This document shows positions 8,493 to 15,445 of a stretch of DNA of 18,878 nt, one piece after another. This DNA is from Butyricicoccus sp. (GTDB taxonomy: Bacteria > Bacillota > Clostridia > Oscillospirales > Butyricicoccaceae), in contig JAHHRO010000037.1 in NCBI GenBank assembly GCA_020025755.1, forward strand, positions 1 through 18,878, written 5' to 3'. Within the stretch, counting starts at the first letter, position 1. Every line of letters begins with the position of its first letter. Position numbers and translations under genes: made by a program. The notes beneath the pieces are model-generated. The model saw only the letters and a list, made by a program, of their open reading frames with translations, ran no database searches and was not told the DNA's origin.

Positions 8493-9561
8493 GGATCTCC
8501 TCCATTGCCAGTGCGATCAGACGATCGATGAGTGCACTGTATGACAAACCGCCATGCTCAAACAGCTTAGGGTACATGGAAATGCTTGTAAAGCCCGGAA
8601 TGGTATTGATCTCGTTGAATACGATCTCCTCTCCGTCTCGGGTGCAGAAAAAGTCCACACGGGACAGGCCGCGGCAGCCAAGCGCGGTATACACGCGGAT
8701 GGCATTTTCCTGTACCTGTGCGATCGCTGTGTCGGAAATATGCGCCGGAATATAGAGCGCAGAGGATGCATCATTATACTTTGCATCAAAGGTATAGAAT
8801 GTCTGTGTGGGTGCAATTTGACCGACCGTAGAAGCGACGGGGTCAGCGTTGCCCAGCACCGCACATTCTACCTCATAGCCATCAATGAATTCTTCTACCA
8901 AAACCTTGGTATCCCATCGGAACGCCTCTGCCAAACCAGCAGCCAGACCCTCAAAATCATCCGCACGCGCAACGCCCACCGAAGACCCCGAGGAACAAGG
9001 CTTTACGAACATGGGATAGACCCCATCCAGCCGAGCCTCGGCACGCTTTGCCTCTGCCACGGCATCCTTCTCGTAATCCGGACGCAGGACGATGGCATAG
9101 GCTGCCTGACGCACACCTGTCGTACCCACCACGATCTTGGTGAGGCTCTTATCCATTGCATTCGCCGAAGCCGCAACTCCCGGGCCTACAAATGGAATGC
9201 CTGCCAGCGTCAGCAGTCCCTGTACCGCCCCGTCCTCGCCGCCAAAGCCATGCAGGACGGGGAAGCATACATCAATCTGGATGCGCTCCATCCCGTTCTC
9301 CCGCTCGACGAGCAGACCATGTGTCTGCCGATCGGGAGACAGCACTGCCGGACACAGACCGGATTCCTGCTCCCACGCGCCCGATTTCACCTTTTCGGGG
9401 TCAGCATTTTCATAAAGGAACCATCTGCCATCGCGTGTAATGCCCACAGGGAGCAGTTCATATTTGTTCTGATCTGCATGTGTCAAAATCGAAGATGCCG
9501 AAATACAGGAAATCTGATGCTCGTTCGACAAACCACCGAATAAAACCGCAAGTTTCAACAT
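8485..9561 (-). CDS. ddl: D-alanine--D-alanine ligase
   Basis: ATP-grasp ligase that makes the D-Ala-D-Ala dipeptide for MurF, in the cytoplasm. The 358-residue product has FGGLSNEHQIS at the N-terminus and HGFGGEDGAVQG (substrate binding). VKPCSSGSSVGV forms the ATP-grasp serine loop, and NEINTIPGFTSISMYPKL the metal and second D-Ala site. The omega-loop pair is Lys-Tyr (DAKYND), the residue type of ordinary D-Ala-D-Ala ligases; Phe there would suggest D-lactate (VanA-type). Nothing indicates a vancomycin-resistance ligase. TGGAG lies 4 bases before the ATG. It is the first gene of the minus-strand block. Confidence 0.95.
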   Translation of the reverse strand: MLKLAVLFGGLSNEHQISCISASSILTHADQNKYELLPVGITRDGRWFLYENADPEKVKSGAWEQESGLCPAVLSPDRQTHGLLVERENGMERIQIDVCFPVLHGFGGEDGAVQGLLTLAGIPFVGPGVAASANAMDKSLTKIVVGTTGVRQAAYAIVLRPDYEKDAVAEAKRAEARLDGVYPMFVKPCSSGSSVGVARADDFEGLAAGLAEAFRWDTKVLVEEFIDGYEVECAVLGNADPVASTVGQIAPTQTFYTFDAKYNDASSALYIPAHISDTAIAQVQENAIRVYTALGCRGLSRVDFFCTRDGEEIVFNEINTIPGFTSISMYPKLFEHGGLSYSALIDRLIALAMEEIHG

Positions 9562-9600
9562 GGTACTCCAAACCCTCTTTTACATATTTACTCAGTTTCC

Positions 9601-9629
9601 ATTATACGATAATCAGGGCAAAAATACAA
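9601..9629 (-). promoter_or_regulatory. Promoter of the ddl-murI block
   Basis: On the minus strand TTGTAT (9629-9624) and a perfect TATAAT (9606-9601) are separated by 17 bases, about 40 bases before the ddl start codon. It is the only good -10 box found between ddl and the divergent PadR operon, so it probably drives the long ddl-to-rsmE transcript. Confidence 0.65.
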
Positions 9630-9733
9630 ATACTTTGCACAAAAACTATTCCGAAAAGTATTCTCTCCAATGGACGAACCTTGTGCATCCTGCGGAAGAA
9701 ATGTGAACAAAATATGAATCCTCGAAATACCCA

Positions 9734-9765
9734 TTGACACACAATACTATATATCGTATAGTATT
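9734..9765 (+). promoter_or_regulatory. Promoter of the PadR operon with embedded palindromic operator
   Basis: TTGACA (9734-9739) and TATAGT (9757-9762) have a 17-base spacer. A perfect inverted repeat, AATACTATA (9743-9751) and TATAGTATT (9757-9765) around TATCG, fills the spacer and covers the -10 box. A repressor dimer bound here would block polymerase. Since the next gene is a PadR-family repressor, autoregulation is the simplest reading. The AAGGAGG ribosome site follows at about 9777-9783. Confidence 0.8.
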
Positions 9766-9791
9766 ATACAAAGAACAAGGAGGTCATCGGT

Positions 9792-10109
9792 ATGTCTTTT
9801 CAGATCTCTGCCGCCCTGCTTGATGCCATTGTGCTTGCCGTTGTTGCCCGTGAGGGCACCTATGGCTACAAGATCACGCAGGATATCCGTGCAGTTATGG
9901 ATATTTCGGAGTCCACCCTCTATCCCGTCCTACGCCGTCTGCTCAAGGCAGGCGCACTCGAAACCTATGATGAAGCTGTTGATGGACGTATGCGGCGTTA
10001 TTACAAGATCACACCGCAGGGGCGCATCCAGCTCATCCAATACCTTTCAGATTGGGCGGTGTATCGGGATAACATTGAAACAATCTTTTTTTGGGGGCGA
10101 TCCAAATGA
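9792..10109 (+). CDS. PadR-family transcriptional regulator
   Basis: Short (105-residue) winged-helix repressor of the PadR/LmrR type. It shows the family run LDAIVLAVVAREGTYGYKI at the N-terminus, a recognition-helix region with ESTLYPVLRRLLKAGAL, and the wing RMRRYYKITPQGR. The C-terminal dimerisation helix is short, as in the compact Vtr/LmrR class. The promoter contains a perfect inverted repeat suited to a dimeric repressor. The stop codon overlaps the next start (ATGA, 10106-10109), so it is translationally coupled to the HAAS gene. This PadR-HAAS pairing is a recurrent Firmicutes arrangement. Confidence 0.93.
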   Translation: MSFQISAALLDAIVLAVVAREGTYGYKITQDIRAVMDISESTLYPVLRRLLKAGALETYDEAVDGRMRRYYKITPQGRIQLIQYLSDWAVYRDNIETIFFWGRSK

Positions 10110-10801
10110 ACGCATATGAATACCTACAGGCATTGCGCGAAGCACTGGCTGTCTTGCCAGAGGAGGAGATCCAAAGCGCGATCCACTACTATGAAAACTA
10201 TTTTTTAGATGCCGGTGACGAGAACGCAGAAAATGTGATCGAGGCACTGGGCGCGCCGGAGGATCTTGCACATAGCATCCTGCTGGAATATACTGGTGTT
10301 GCAAGGAGACGACCGGAACGCTTCGACCAGCCCAACGAGCCGCTGGAAGGTATTACGCTCGACAAGGAAGGCTCACCGCTCGGACAGATGCCTCCACGCA
10401 AAAAAGGCATCAGCCCTTTGGCATTGGTCGGTCTTGTGATCTTAACCGTGCTGTTCGGCATTCCAGTGTTTGCTGCACTGTTCGGCGTAGTGATCGCTCT
10501 CTGCGCTGCCGTGTTCGGCATTGGTCTTTCTCTCATCGTCACCATCGTTGCACTGCCCTTTGCAATATGCATCAGCGGCGGACTGCTCTTTTTATTTTCC
10601 TTCTCCCTCTGGGCAGAGCCATTCTCTGCGCTTGCCACATTGGGTGCCGGTATCGTTGCCAGTGCGGGAGGTTTTTTGCTGATCCTGCTTGCGATAAAAC
10701 TGCTGATGACCTATGTACCACCTATCCTGCGTGCCATGGTCAACGGTCTGCGCTGGCTGTTCAAAAAAATATGTGATCTGATTCGAGGTGTATTTCAATG
10801 A
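10106..10801 (+). CDS. HAAS (DUF1700) domain membrane protein
   Basis: Residues 1-75 form the HAAS/DUF1700 helical domain (MNAYEYLQALREALAVLPEEE, then YYENYF and IEALGAPEDLA), typically paired with PadR regulators. A polar linker ending in PPRKKG is followed by about four hydrophobic helices (roughly 108-205) and an amphipathic basic tail. The protein is 231 residues and should be in the cytoplasmic membrane. The start is ATG 10106 inside the PadR stop codon; a longer frame from 10091 has no supporting ribosome site. It overlaps the next gene by ATGA. The biochemical role is unknown; context suggests envelope sensing or signalling to PadR. Confidence 0.85.
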   Translation: MNAYEYLQALREALAVLPEEEIQSAIHYYENYFLDAGDENAENVIEALGAPEDLAHSILLEYTGVARRRPERFDQPNEPLEGITLDKEGSPLGQMPPRKKGISPLALVGLVILTVLFGIPVFAALFGVVIALCAAVFGIGLSLIVTIVALPFAICISGGLLFLFSFSLWAEPFSALATLGAGIVASAGGFLLILLAIKLLMTYVPPILRAMVNGLRWLFKKICDLIRGVFQ

Positions 10802-11679
10802 AATCTTTGACCAAACTTGCAGTTACAGCCCTCTGCGTAGGGGGAATCCTCTTTGCTGTTGGATACGCCAAAGGCGGTACGGTCTCTTACGCATGGTACA
10901 ACCATCACTTGATCCCGTGGAACTGGGTACAGCATTGGGAGTTCATACAGCATGACACAGACCACAATGAATCAAGCCTGCACCGGCAAATCAGGGATCA
11001 GATCCAAGAGGCAGGTTCCGATATCAAGTATACCTATGACCACTCTTCCGATCATCTGCCTGTATCCACCCCCAATGAAACGCTTCCATCAGATACACAA
11101 ACCCCTGATGCCTCGCCAAAAACCGATGCGATCCGCTCCATGAGACTGGAGCTTGGACGTGGACGATATACCATTCAAAGCGGCAGTGCATTTGCCGTGA
11201 CCGGCACAGGGCTGGAGCAGATCAAGACTTGGACGGACGACGAAGCGGTATGGCACGTTTCTTATACCGGCTATAGGGATACGATCTCAGATACGGCTGA
11301 CCGTAATGTAATCATCACGATCCCCGAGGGTAAGCAGTTTGACGAGATCGAACTGGCCATTGGCGCAGCCACTCTGACGACCGGCGCATTGACGGCGCAG
11401 GAGATCGACGTTGAGCTTGGCGCAGGTACGCTGGAAACCGGCACCCTCACCGTACAGCAGTTGAGCGCGAAGGTCGGTGCAGGCAAGGCAGTGATGGGGC
11501 TTGCAGGCGACTGGACGGAATACCAATACGAGATCAAGTCTGGTATTGGCACGGTGACCACAAATAATCATACTCTGGCAAGTGGTCTGGGCGGAGAGTT
11601 CTCCGGCGGCACAGGCAGCCGCCTGCTCGATCTGGAGGTTGGAATCGGCAGCATTGCACTGACCACACAAACGAACTGA
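10798..11679 (+). CDS. DUF4097-family membrane-anchored beta-repeat protein
   Basis: The 293-residue product has one N-terminal hydrophobic segment (signal anchor, about 5-25) and a low-complexity linker rich in Ser, Thr and Pro (about 85-112). Its C-terminal half follows the DUF4097 right-handed beta-helix pattern: repeated turns of the form IELAIGAATLTTGAL, IDVELGAGTLETGTL, LSAKVGAGKAVMG and LDLEVGIGSIALTT. Proteins of this family sit beside PspC genes, as in the Bacillus yvlB-yvlC pair, and are linked to envelope stress. It is coupled to the HAAS gene through ATGA. The function is inferred from context only. Confidence 0.82.
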   Translation: MKSLTKLAVTALCVGGILFAVGYAKGGTVSYAWYNHHLIPWNWVQHWEFIQHDTDHNESSLHRQIRDQIQEAGSDIKYTYDHSSDHLPVSTPNETLPSDTQTPDASPKTDAIRSMRLELGRGRYTIQSGSAFAVTGTGLEQIKTWTDDEAVWHVSYTGYRDTISDTADRNVIITIPEGKQFDEIELAIGAATLTTGALTAQEIDVELGAGTLETGTLTVQQLSAKVGAGKAVMGLAGDWTEYQYEIKSGIGTVTTNNHTLASGLGGEFSGGTGSRLLDLEVGIGSIALTTQTN

Positions 11680-11705
11680 TTCGATCATGAAAGGAGTCGA
11701 ACCTC

Positions 11706-11909
11706 ATGTATCAAAACAAAGAGCCGAAACGGTTGTATCGCTCGGCAACTGACCGCAAGCTATGTGGTGTATGCGGTGGACTTGCAGCATATTTCGAGTT
11801 GGATTCCACGATCATTCGCCTTGCAATTGTCTTGCTGACCATCTTCGGGTTCTCTACGGGCATCTGGATCTATCTGATCGCAGCACTGATAATGCCTGAC
11901 CAACCTTAA
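11706..11909 (+). CDS. PspC-domain small membrane protein
   Basis: This 67-residue protein is almost entirely a PspC domain: RLYRSATDRKLCGVCGGLAAYF, then DSTIIRLAIVLLTIF and a second hydrophobic stretch ending ALIMPDQP. PspC proteins are inner-membrane or cytoplasmic-membrane stress proteins; in Firmicutes stand-alone copies lie in operons with DUF4097 proteins. AAAGGAG is 9 bases before the ATG. It is the last gene of the PadR operon, 26 bases after the DUF4097 gene. Confidence 0.92.
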   Translation: MYQNKEPKRLYRSATDRKLCGVCGGLAAYFELDSTIIRLAIVLLTIFGFSTGIWIYLIAALIMPDQP

Positions 11910-11936
11910 AATGCGCCCCTCCGAACTGGGGGGACT

Positions 11937-11989
11937 TGACCGGCAAGCCGGTCACAGCCTTACCGAAAAATGCGTCCCTGTGATCGGCT
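11937..11989 (+). repeat. Overlapping inverted repeats in the intergenic region after the PspC gene
   Basis: Two alternative hairpins share one arm. TGACCGGC (11937-11944) can pair with GCCGGTCA (11947-11954). AGCCGGTCACAG (11946-11957) can instead pair with CTGTGATCGGCT (11978-11989), 12 pairs with one G-U. No T-run follows either, so neither is a standard terminator. A third related palindrome, TGACCGGTCA, lies near 12053-12062. Nothing else recognisable, and no gene, is seen between 11910 and 12110. Confidence 0.45.
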
Positions 11990-12110
11990 ATAACAAGTGC
12001 GTGCATCCTTTTATTGTACGTTCACTGCCGCGCGTCCGTTCTCAGCCACCGTATGACCGGTCACAATCCGTTCCGCCGCAAGATTGCAGATGGCTTTTTC
12101 ATCCATCCTA

Positions 12111-12119
12111 TGCTATAAT
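12111..12119 (+). promoter_or_regulatory. Extended -10 promoter of the two-helix membrane protein gene
   Basis: TGCTATAAT combines the extended -10 TG (12111-12112) with a perfect TATAAT (12114-12119), 35 bases before the ATG. No good -35 box lies at the expected distance, which is typical of extended -10 promoters. It means the downstream gene need not depend on the PadR operon. Confidence 0.65.
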
Positions 12120-12154
12120 AGTCATAAATATGGAACCCGAAAGGATTGGAACCC

Positions 12155-12493
12155 ATGGAAGACAACTTACAGAAAGAGGAGCTCCTCTCCCCCGAGACCG
12201 AGGAGACCCCTGAACCAATCGAAACACCGGAAACAGAGGATGCACCGATCCTTCCCCTGCATGAGCAGAAAGTGCTTGGCGTTTCGCGCTTTGCATTCTG
12301 GGGGATCCTGTTTGGCTACGGCGGCGGACTGATCCTCTGCGGCATTGTAGGGATGCTTGCAAAGATCGAGATCAAAAATACGCTGTTATTTGGTATTGGT
12401 GGTGCAGCAGTCGGTTATTTCATTGGCGAGTACTTTACAAAGAAGATCGCCGCCCGATATCCTGCACAGGATAAAGACACCAATAATTCTTAA
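12155..12493 (+). CDS. Small two-helix membrane protein of unknown function
   Basis: A 112-residue protein, family not recognised. The first 40 residues are very acidic with repeated Glu-Thr-Pro motifs (ETEETPEPIETPE). Two hydrophobic helices follow at roughly 54-75 and 83-103, the second Gly-rich (LLFGIGGAAVGYFIG). A short Lys/Arg tail ends in Asn and Ser. The arrangement is loosely like AtpZ/AtpI-type small membrane proteins but without a specific motif. ATG 12155 is preceded by AAGGA at 9 bases; an in-frame TTG at 12146 directly abuts that site and is less likely. A strong terminator follows at 12506-12541. Confidence 0.7.
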   Translation: MEDNLQKEELLSPETEETPEPIETPETEDAPILPLHEQKVLGVSRFAFWGILFGYGGGLILCGIVGMLAKIEIKNTLLFGIGGAAVGYFIGEYFTKKIAARYPAQDKDTNNS

Positions 12494-13004
12494 AAAGTAT
12501 AAAATAAAAAAGTGGTTCGTAAAAATACGAACCACTTTTTTGCAACTTTTTCACAGTGTAAAACGGCATTTTTATGCATTTTATAGGGTTTATTGCCCCC
12601 CCCCCCGAGTTTTCCGAGACTTCTTTCAGCCACCTATAAAACGTACCGCGTGCCACGCCCAGCATCTGTGCGGCATGAGCACCGCTGATCTCATGCATTT
12701 CATACATCCGGCGCACCTGCTCAAATGTTTCGTCTGATTTTCTGGAGGGGCGACCAACTGCCTTTCCGCCTGCCTGTGCCTGCTCAAAGCCCTTACGCTG
12801 CCGTGCGCGGAAGCTCTCGCGGTTTGCCGCGGCAGCTTCATCAATGAGTTCTTCCACCACATCGGAAATAAGCTGTTCTACGGTCAACTTTCCGGCAAGC
12901 TTTTGCTGTAAGATCGTGGGGTCAAGGCCACGCGCTTTCATTCTTTCTGCGAGAACGACCTGAATATCGTCGTCCTTGATTTTTTTCAGTTCGGTAAACA
13001 GCAT
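12435..13004 (-). CDS. Resolvase-type helix-turn-helix protein lacking the catalytic domain; 3' end uncertain
   Basis: The open frame is 189 residues. Residues about 60-128 closely follow the C-terminal part of serine recombinases: NRESFRARQRKGFEQAQAGG, the linker KAVGRPSRKSDETF, and a helix-turn-helix ISGAHAAQMLGVARGTFYRWLKE. The N-terminal Ser-catalytic domain is missing and replaced by a Lys/Glu-rich helical segment, so it may bind DNA but not recombine it. After SENS the frame enters 11 consecutive G residues (12606-12596). Residues 137-189 then run through the terminator stem and into the opposite gene, which is not credible coding. A change of one base in the tract gives TAA at 12592-12590 and a 137-residue protein. 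AAGGGAAGGG lies upstream of the ATG. Confidence 0.65.
   Translation of the reverse strand: MLFTELKKIKDDDIQVVLAERMKARGLDPTILQQKLAGKLTVEQLISDVVEELIDEAAAANRESFRARQRKGFEQAQAGGKAVGRPSRKSDETFEQVRRMYEMHEISGAHAAQMLGVARGTFYRWLKEVSENSGGGAINPIKCIKMPFYTVKKLQKSGSYFYEPLFYFILFKNYWCLYPVQDIGRRSSL
12506..12541 (+). terminator. Perfect bidirectional terminator between convergent genes
   Basis: A perfect 16-bp inverted repeat (12506-12521 with 12526-12541, core GTGGTTCGTA/TACGAACCAC) closes a four-A loop. Six A and six T residues at its ends make it work in both directions. It begins 12 bases after the stop of the two-helix protein. It would also stop transcripts of the convergent helix-turn-helix gene, if that gene really ends before it. 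Confidence 0.9.
12596..12606 (-). repeat. Homopolymer tract (11 G on the coding strand)
   Basis: Eleven C on the plus strand lie near the 3' end of the helix-turn-helix gene, just after its DNA-binding domain. The tract length decides whether the protein stops at once (10 or 13 G, TAA at 12592-12590) or runs on for about 53 further residues (11 G). Such tracts are prone to replication or transcription slippage and also to sequencing error. Confidence 0.9.
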
Positions 13005-13069
13005 GATCGCCCTTCCCTTTCTCCAGTATCCTCGTTCCAGAATGATTGTATTATGTAACTTTTATTTTG

Positions 13070-13098
13070 ATTTTATCATATCATATACAATTGTTCAA
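13070..13098 (-). promoter_or_regulatory. Candidate promoter of the helix-turn-helix gene
   Basis: On the minus strand TTGAAC (13098-13093) and TAAAAT (13075-13070) have a 17-base spacer, about 65 bases before the start codon. The 183-base gap 13005-13187 is AT-rich and otherwise shows no gene or hairpin. Confidence 0.45.
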
Positions 13099-13187
13099 CC
13101 ATAACCGCAACCGAACAGGCATATAACCAGCTATAAAAAGTTCGTTCTTTTCATAGTTATTACTATTTGTTATATTTGATTTATATA

Positions 13188-13529
13188 TTACTCTTTTGCC
13201 CATCCCTCCCAGATTTCCGGTTGATAGCCGACAGTCGCCTTTTTGCCATTTCGCACGATGGGTGCTGCAAAGAGGGCAGGTTCTTCGAGCAGTTTCTCCT
13301 CCTTGGCGCTTTCGTATGCGAGATATTGCAAAGCAGACGCGCCCTTCGCCTTGCTGTCAATGAGGGCATCGAGAGAGCCGACTGCGCGTTTCACGCTTTC
13401 AAACTCTCCCTTGGACATACCGTAGCGCACAAGGTCGATGGACTGGAACTTGATCCCGCGTTCCTTGAACCAGCGTTCCGCCTTTTTGGTATCGAATGAT
13501 TTACTTTTTCCAAAGATCTGAATATTCAT
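13188..13529 (-). CDS. ArsC/Spx-family thioredoxin-fold protein without cysteine
   Basis: The 113-residue product follows the ArsC/Spx/YffB fold: an N-terminal IQIFGKSKSFDTKKAERWFKE region, a central helical region, and the typical C-terminal PIVRNGKKATVGYQPEIWE. The active-site cysteine of true arsenate reductases, and the CxxC of Spx, is absent. The aligned position is Phe or Ser in SKSFDTKK, and there is no cysteine anywhere in the protein. Arsenate reduction or thiol switching is therefore unlikely; a binding or regulatory role is possible. AAAGGA precedes the ATG by 8 bases. It stands alone, with the hairpin at 13559-13595 upstream of it. Confidence 0.85.
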   Translation of the reverse strand: MNIQIFGKSKSFDTKKAERWFKERGIKFQSIDLVRYGMSKGEFESVKRAVGSLDALIDSKAKGASALQYLAYESAKEEKLLEEPALFAAPIVRNGKKATVGYQPEIWEGWAKE

Positions 13530-13558
13530 AGAAAAGTTCCTTTCCTTTTGGTATTCAC

Positions 13559-13595
13559 AAGAACAAGCCTCTGCAAAAAGCAGAGGCTTGTTCTT
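13559..13595 (-). terminator. Strong hairpin after the smaller surface-protein gene
   Basis: A perfect 16-bp inverted repeat (13559-13574 with 13580-13595, core AACAAGCCTCTGC/GCAGAGGCTTGTT) has a five-base A/T loop. It lies 36 bases after the stop codon at 13632 and most likely terminates that minus-strand gene. The better T-run (TTTTTCTTCT) is on the plus-strand side. On the minus strand only the U-rich base of the stem (TTGTTCTT) is available, so the working direction is not certain. Confidence 0.7.
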
Positions 13596-13631
13596 TTTCT
13601 TCTGTGCATACTTGGATACACAAATTATTTT

Positions 13632-15389
13632 TTAGAGATCGTCTGCGCCGTCTACGCGTGCGTCATCGTCATCTCTCAGAGTAATGAGCACAAATGCCTT
13701 CTCATCATCAAGATCGCGTGCATCTGCGCCACGGTCATTGCCACGCCAGTAAACTGTTACATCGTCATACTTGTGTGTATCCAGTGCGAAATAGTAGGTC
13801 TCTCCATCACGCAGGCTGTCTGTAGAAGCAAGCTTGTTGCTGCTGTTGCTGCGCTCCTTGACCTCCAGGTATCTGATATCCTCATTGGTATCATTGTAAA
13901 TGCCAACGAGCACCGTATCCTCGCGATCCTTATAAAGATCGTGCCCAAAACGCTTGCTGGAGAAGTTCTTCAGATGAACGGTTGCATAGGATTCGGTCTT
14001 GTCCAGATCGATATCAAAGTAATCGAAGTCATCATCATCGGTATCATAGAACAGAACCAAATCATATCTATTTTCTTCTGCAACGTCTTCCAGCGCGATC
14101 TGGCTGTCTGTTCCGAGCTTATCACCGTCGAGCAGATCCTCGCCGTCATGGTCATCGATATCGAAATCACGTCCGTCGCCCTTGTCTACAAGGAATGCGT
14201 GATAGATCTTCTGATCGGTATCGTTTACGAGCGCGATGGTGATATCACCGCCGCCATGGCTGCCGCTGCCCAGAGAGAGCTTTTCGCTGCTGGAAAGGGT
14301 GAGAGTCGCGGTTTTTTCGGTATCGCTCTTAAATTCCACCTTGCCTGTGAAATCCTTACCCTTTTCGTTGACTGCCTTGAAGTACCAGGTCTTTGTGCCA
14401 TCGAGGTCGATCTTGACAGTGGTGCTCTTCTTGGACTTTACGGTCTCAGACGCGAGCAGGTTATCTGCACTAGAGAAGCTGTTGGACTTGGACATGTACA
14501 ATTCCTCGATATCGCGGCTGGAATTGTTCTTGAAGGTCAGTTCAGTCTCTGCAATGGTTACTTCCTTATCATTTGCCTGCTCGAACTTCTGACCTTCCTT
14601 GATTACGAGGGTCACATAGGCATTGACACCGTTGAGGTTCAAGCCACTATAAATGCGTGTGCCGCCAGCACCTTCGGTGTAGAAGTCATACACGCGGTGG
14701 GTTCCGGTATCCGGCACGGAGATATAGAACGAAGCCTTTCCGCCCTTTGCAAGGGTTCCGGAGAGTGCATTTTCAGTGCTGTACTGGAAAGAGCCGGTCA
14801 AGCCATAACGCAGGTTACTGATATCCGCACCGCTCTTATTGATAACATCGATGCGGTAATTCTTGGAGGTCACGATCGGAGTGGAGTTGTCCGGATAGGT
14901 CACGGTGATCTGCTGTGCAGCCTGATTCCATGCGCAGCTTGTTCCGGTGAACAGTTCGAGTGCGCGCACATGCACCATGGTCTTGCCATTGACGATGTAC
15001 GGTGCCTTATAGCCGCCCTGATTGCCCTTCATTTCGCGCACGGTGCCATCTACGGTCGCCTTGGTACTGCCCACAGTGACCTTGATATTCTGGTTATCCT
15101 TGGTCATAGAAACGGTGCGGGTCTTAGCGTCCCATTCGAGGGAGCCGCCCATAGCCTCTACCACGCCGCGAAGTGGGAGCATGGTGTAGCCGCCCTTATC
15201 GAGAGAGGGCTTGCTGCCGTTCTGGTCGATGCTCCGTGCAGTGCCGTTGACCGTCATAGAGGTGCTGCCGATCGTGAGCACGATCGAACCGTTTCCAGCC
15301 GCTCGTGCACTGGGCGCGAACGCCGGAATCATTGTCAGTAGCATGGCAGCACTTATTCCAAGTGCGCCAAGCCGGTTGCGCAGTTTCAT
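13632..15389 (-). CDS. Secreted protein with copper-amine-oxidase-like N-terminal domain and four Asp-rich repeats
   Basis: 585 residues with a signal peptide (1-31, ending ARA-A). Residues about 34-168 form a copper amine oxidase N-terminal-type domain (PF07833-like). Its hallmarks are GSIVLTIGSTSMTVNG, TMLPLRGVVEAMGGSLEWD and MVHVRALE. No amine-oxidase catalytic domain follows. Four divergent repeats of about 80-95 residues occupy roughly 178-264, 281-366, 382-475 and 492-573. Each starts with a hydrophobic strand and Asn-rich turn (VINKSG, FKNNSS, LVNDTD, IYNDTN) and ends in a Tyr- or Trp-containing strand. The last two are Asp-rich and the protein ends in DGADDL. AAGGAGG is 8 bases before ATG. 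It is probably a surface or secreted structural protein; no wall-anchor motif is seen. Ca2+ binding is conjecture. Confidence 0.82.
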   Translation of the reverse strand: MKLRNRLGALGISAAMLLTMIPAFAPSARAAGNGSIVLTIGSTSMTVNGTARSIDQNGSKPSLDKGGYTMLPLRGVVEAMGGSLEWDAKTRTVSMTKDNQNIKVTVGSTKATVDGTVREMKGNQGGYKAPYIVNGKTMVHVRALELFTGTSCAWNQAAQQITVTYPDNSTPIVTSKNYRIDVINKSGADISNLRYGLTGSFQYSTENALSGTLAKGGKASFYISVPDTGTHRVYDFYTEGAGGTRIYSGLNLNGVNAYVTLVIKEGQKFEQANDKEVTIAETELTFKNNSSRDIEELYMSKSNSFSSADNLLASETVKSKKSTTVKIDLDGTKTWYFKAVNEKGKDFTGKVEFKSDTEKTATLTLSSSEKLSLGSGSHGGGDITIALVNDTDQKIYHAFLVDKGDGRDFDIDDHDGEDLLDGDKLGTDSQIALEDVAEENRYDLVLFYDTDDDDFDYFDIDLDKTESYATVHLKNFSSKRFGHDLYKDREDTVLVGIYNDTNEDIRYLEVKERSNSSNKLASTDSLRDGETYYFALDTHKYDDVTVYWRGNDRGADARDLDDEKAFVLITLRDDDDARVDGADDL

Positions 15390-15445
15390 TTTTTGTTCCT
15401 CCTTAGTAAGGTGTCGGGAATGCAGCGCTGCACACCCTGTTTTTG

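Noticed and set aside
8485..9561. Possible vancomycin-resistance type (VanA/VanG) ligase
   Set aside because: The omega-loop residue is Tyr (AKY) as in ordinary Ddl, and no vanH, vanX or vanS/R genes are nearby; it sits in a normal ddl-murI pair.
12435..12589. Residues 138-189 of the helix-turn-helix frame as a genuine C-terminal domain
   Set aside because: This part reads through a perfect terminator stem and into the opposing gene and has a composition unlike the remainder of the protein.
13548..15341. 597-codon open frame on the plus strand
   Set aside because: It mirrors the 585-residue secreted protein. The long frame results from the Asp/Thr/Val-rich codons of the minus strand; it has no ribosome site and no domain pattern.
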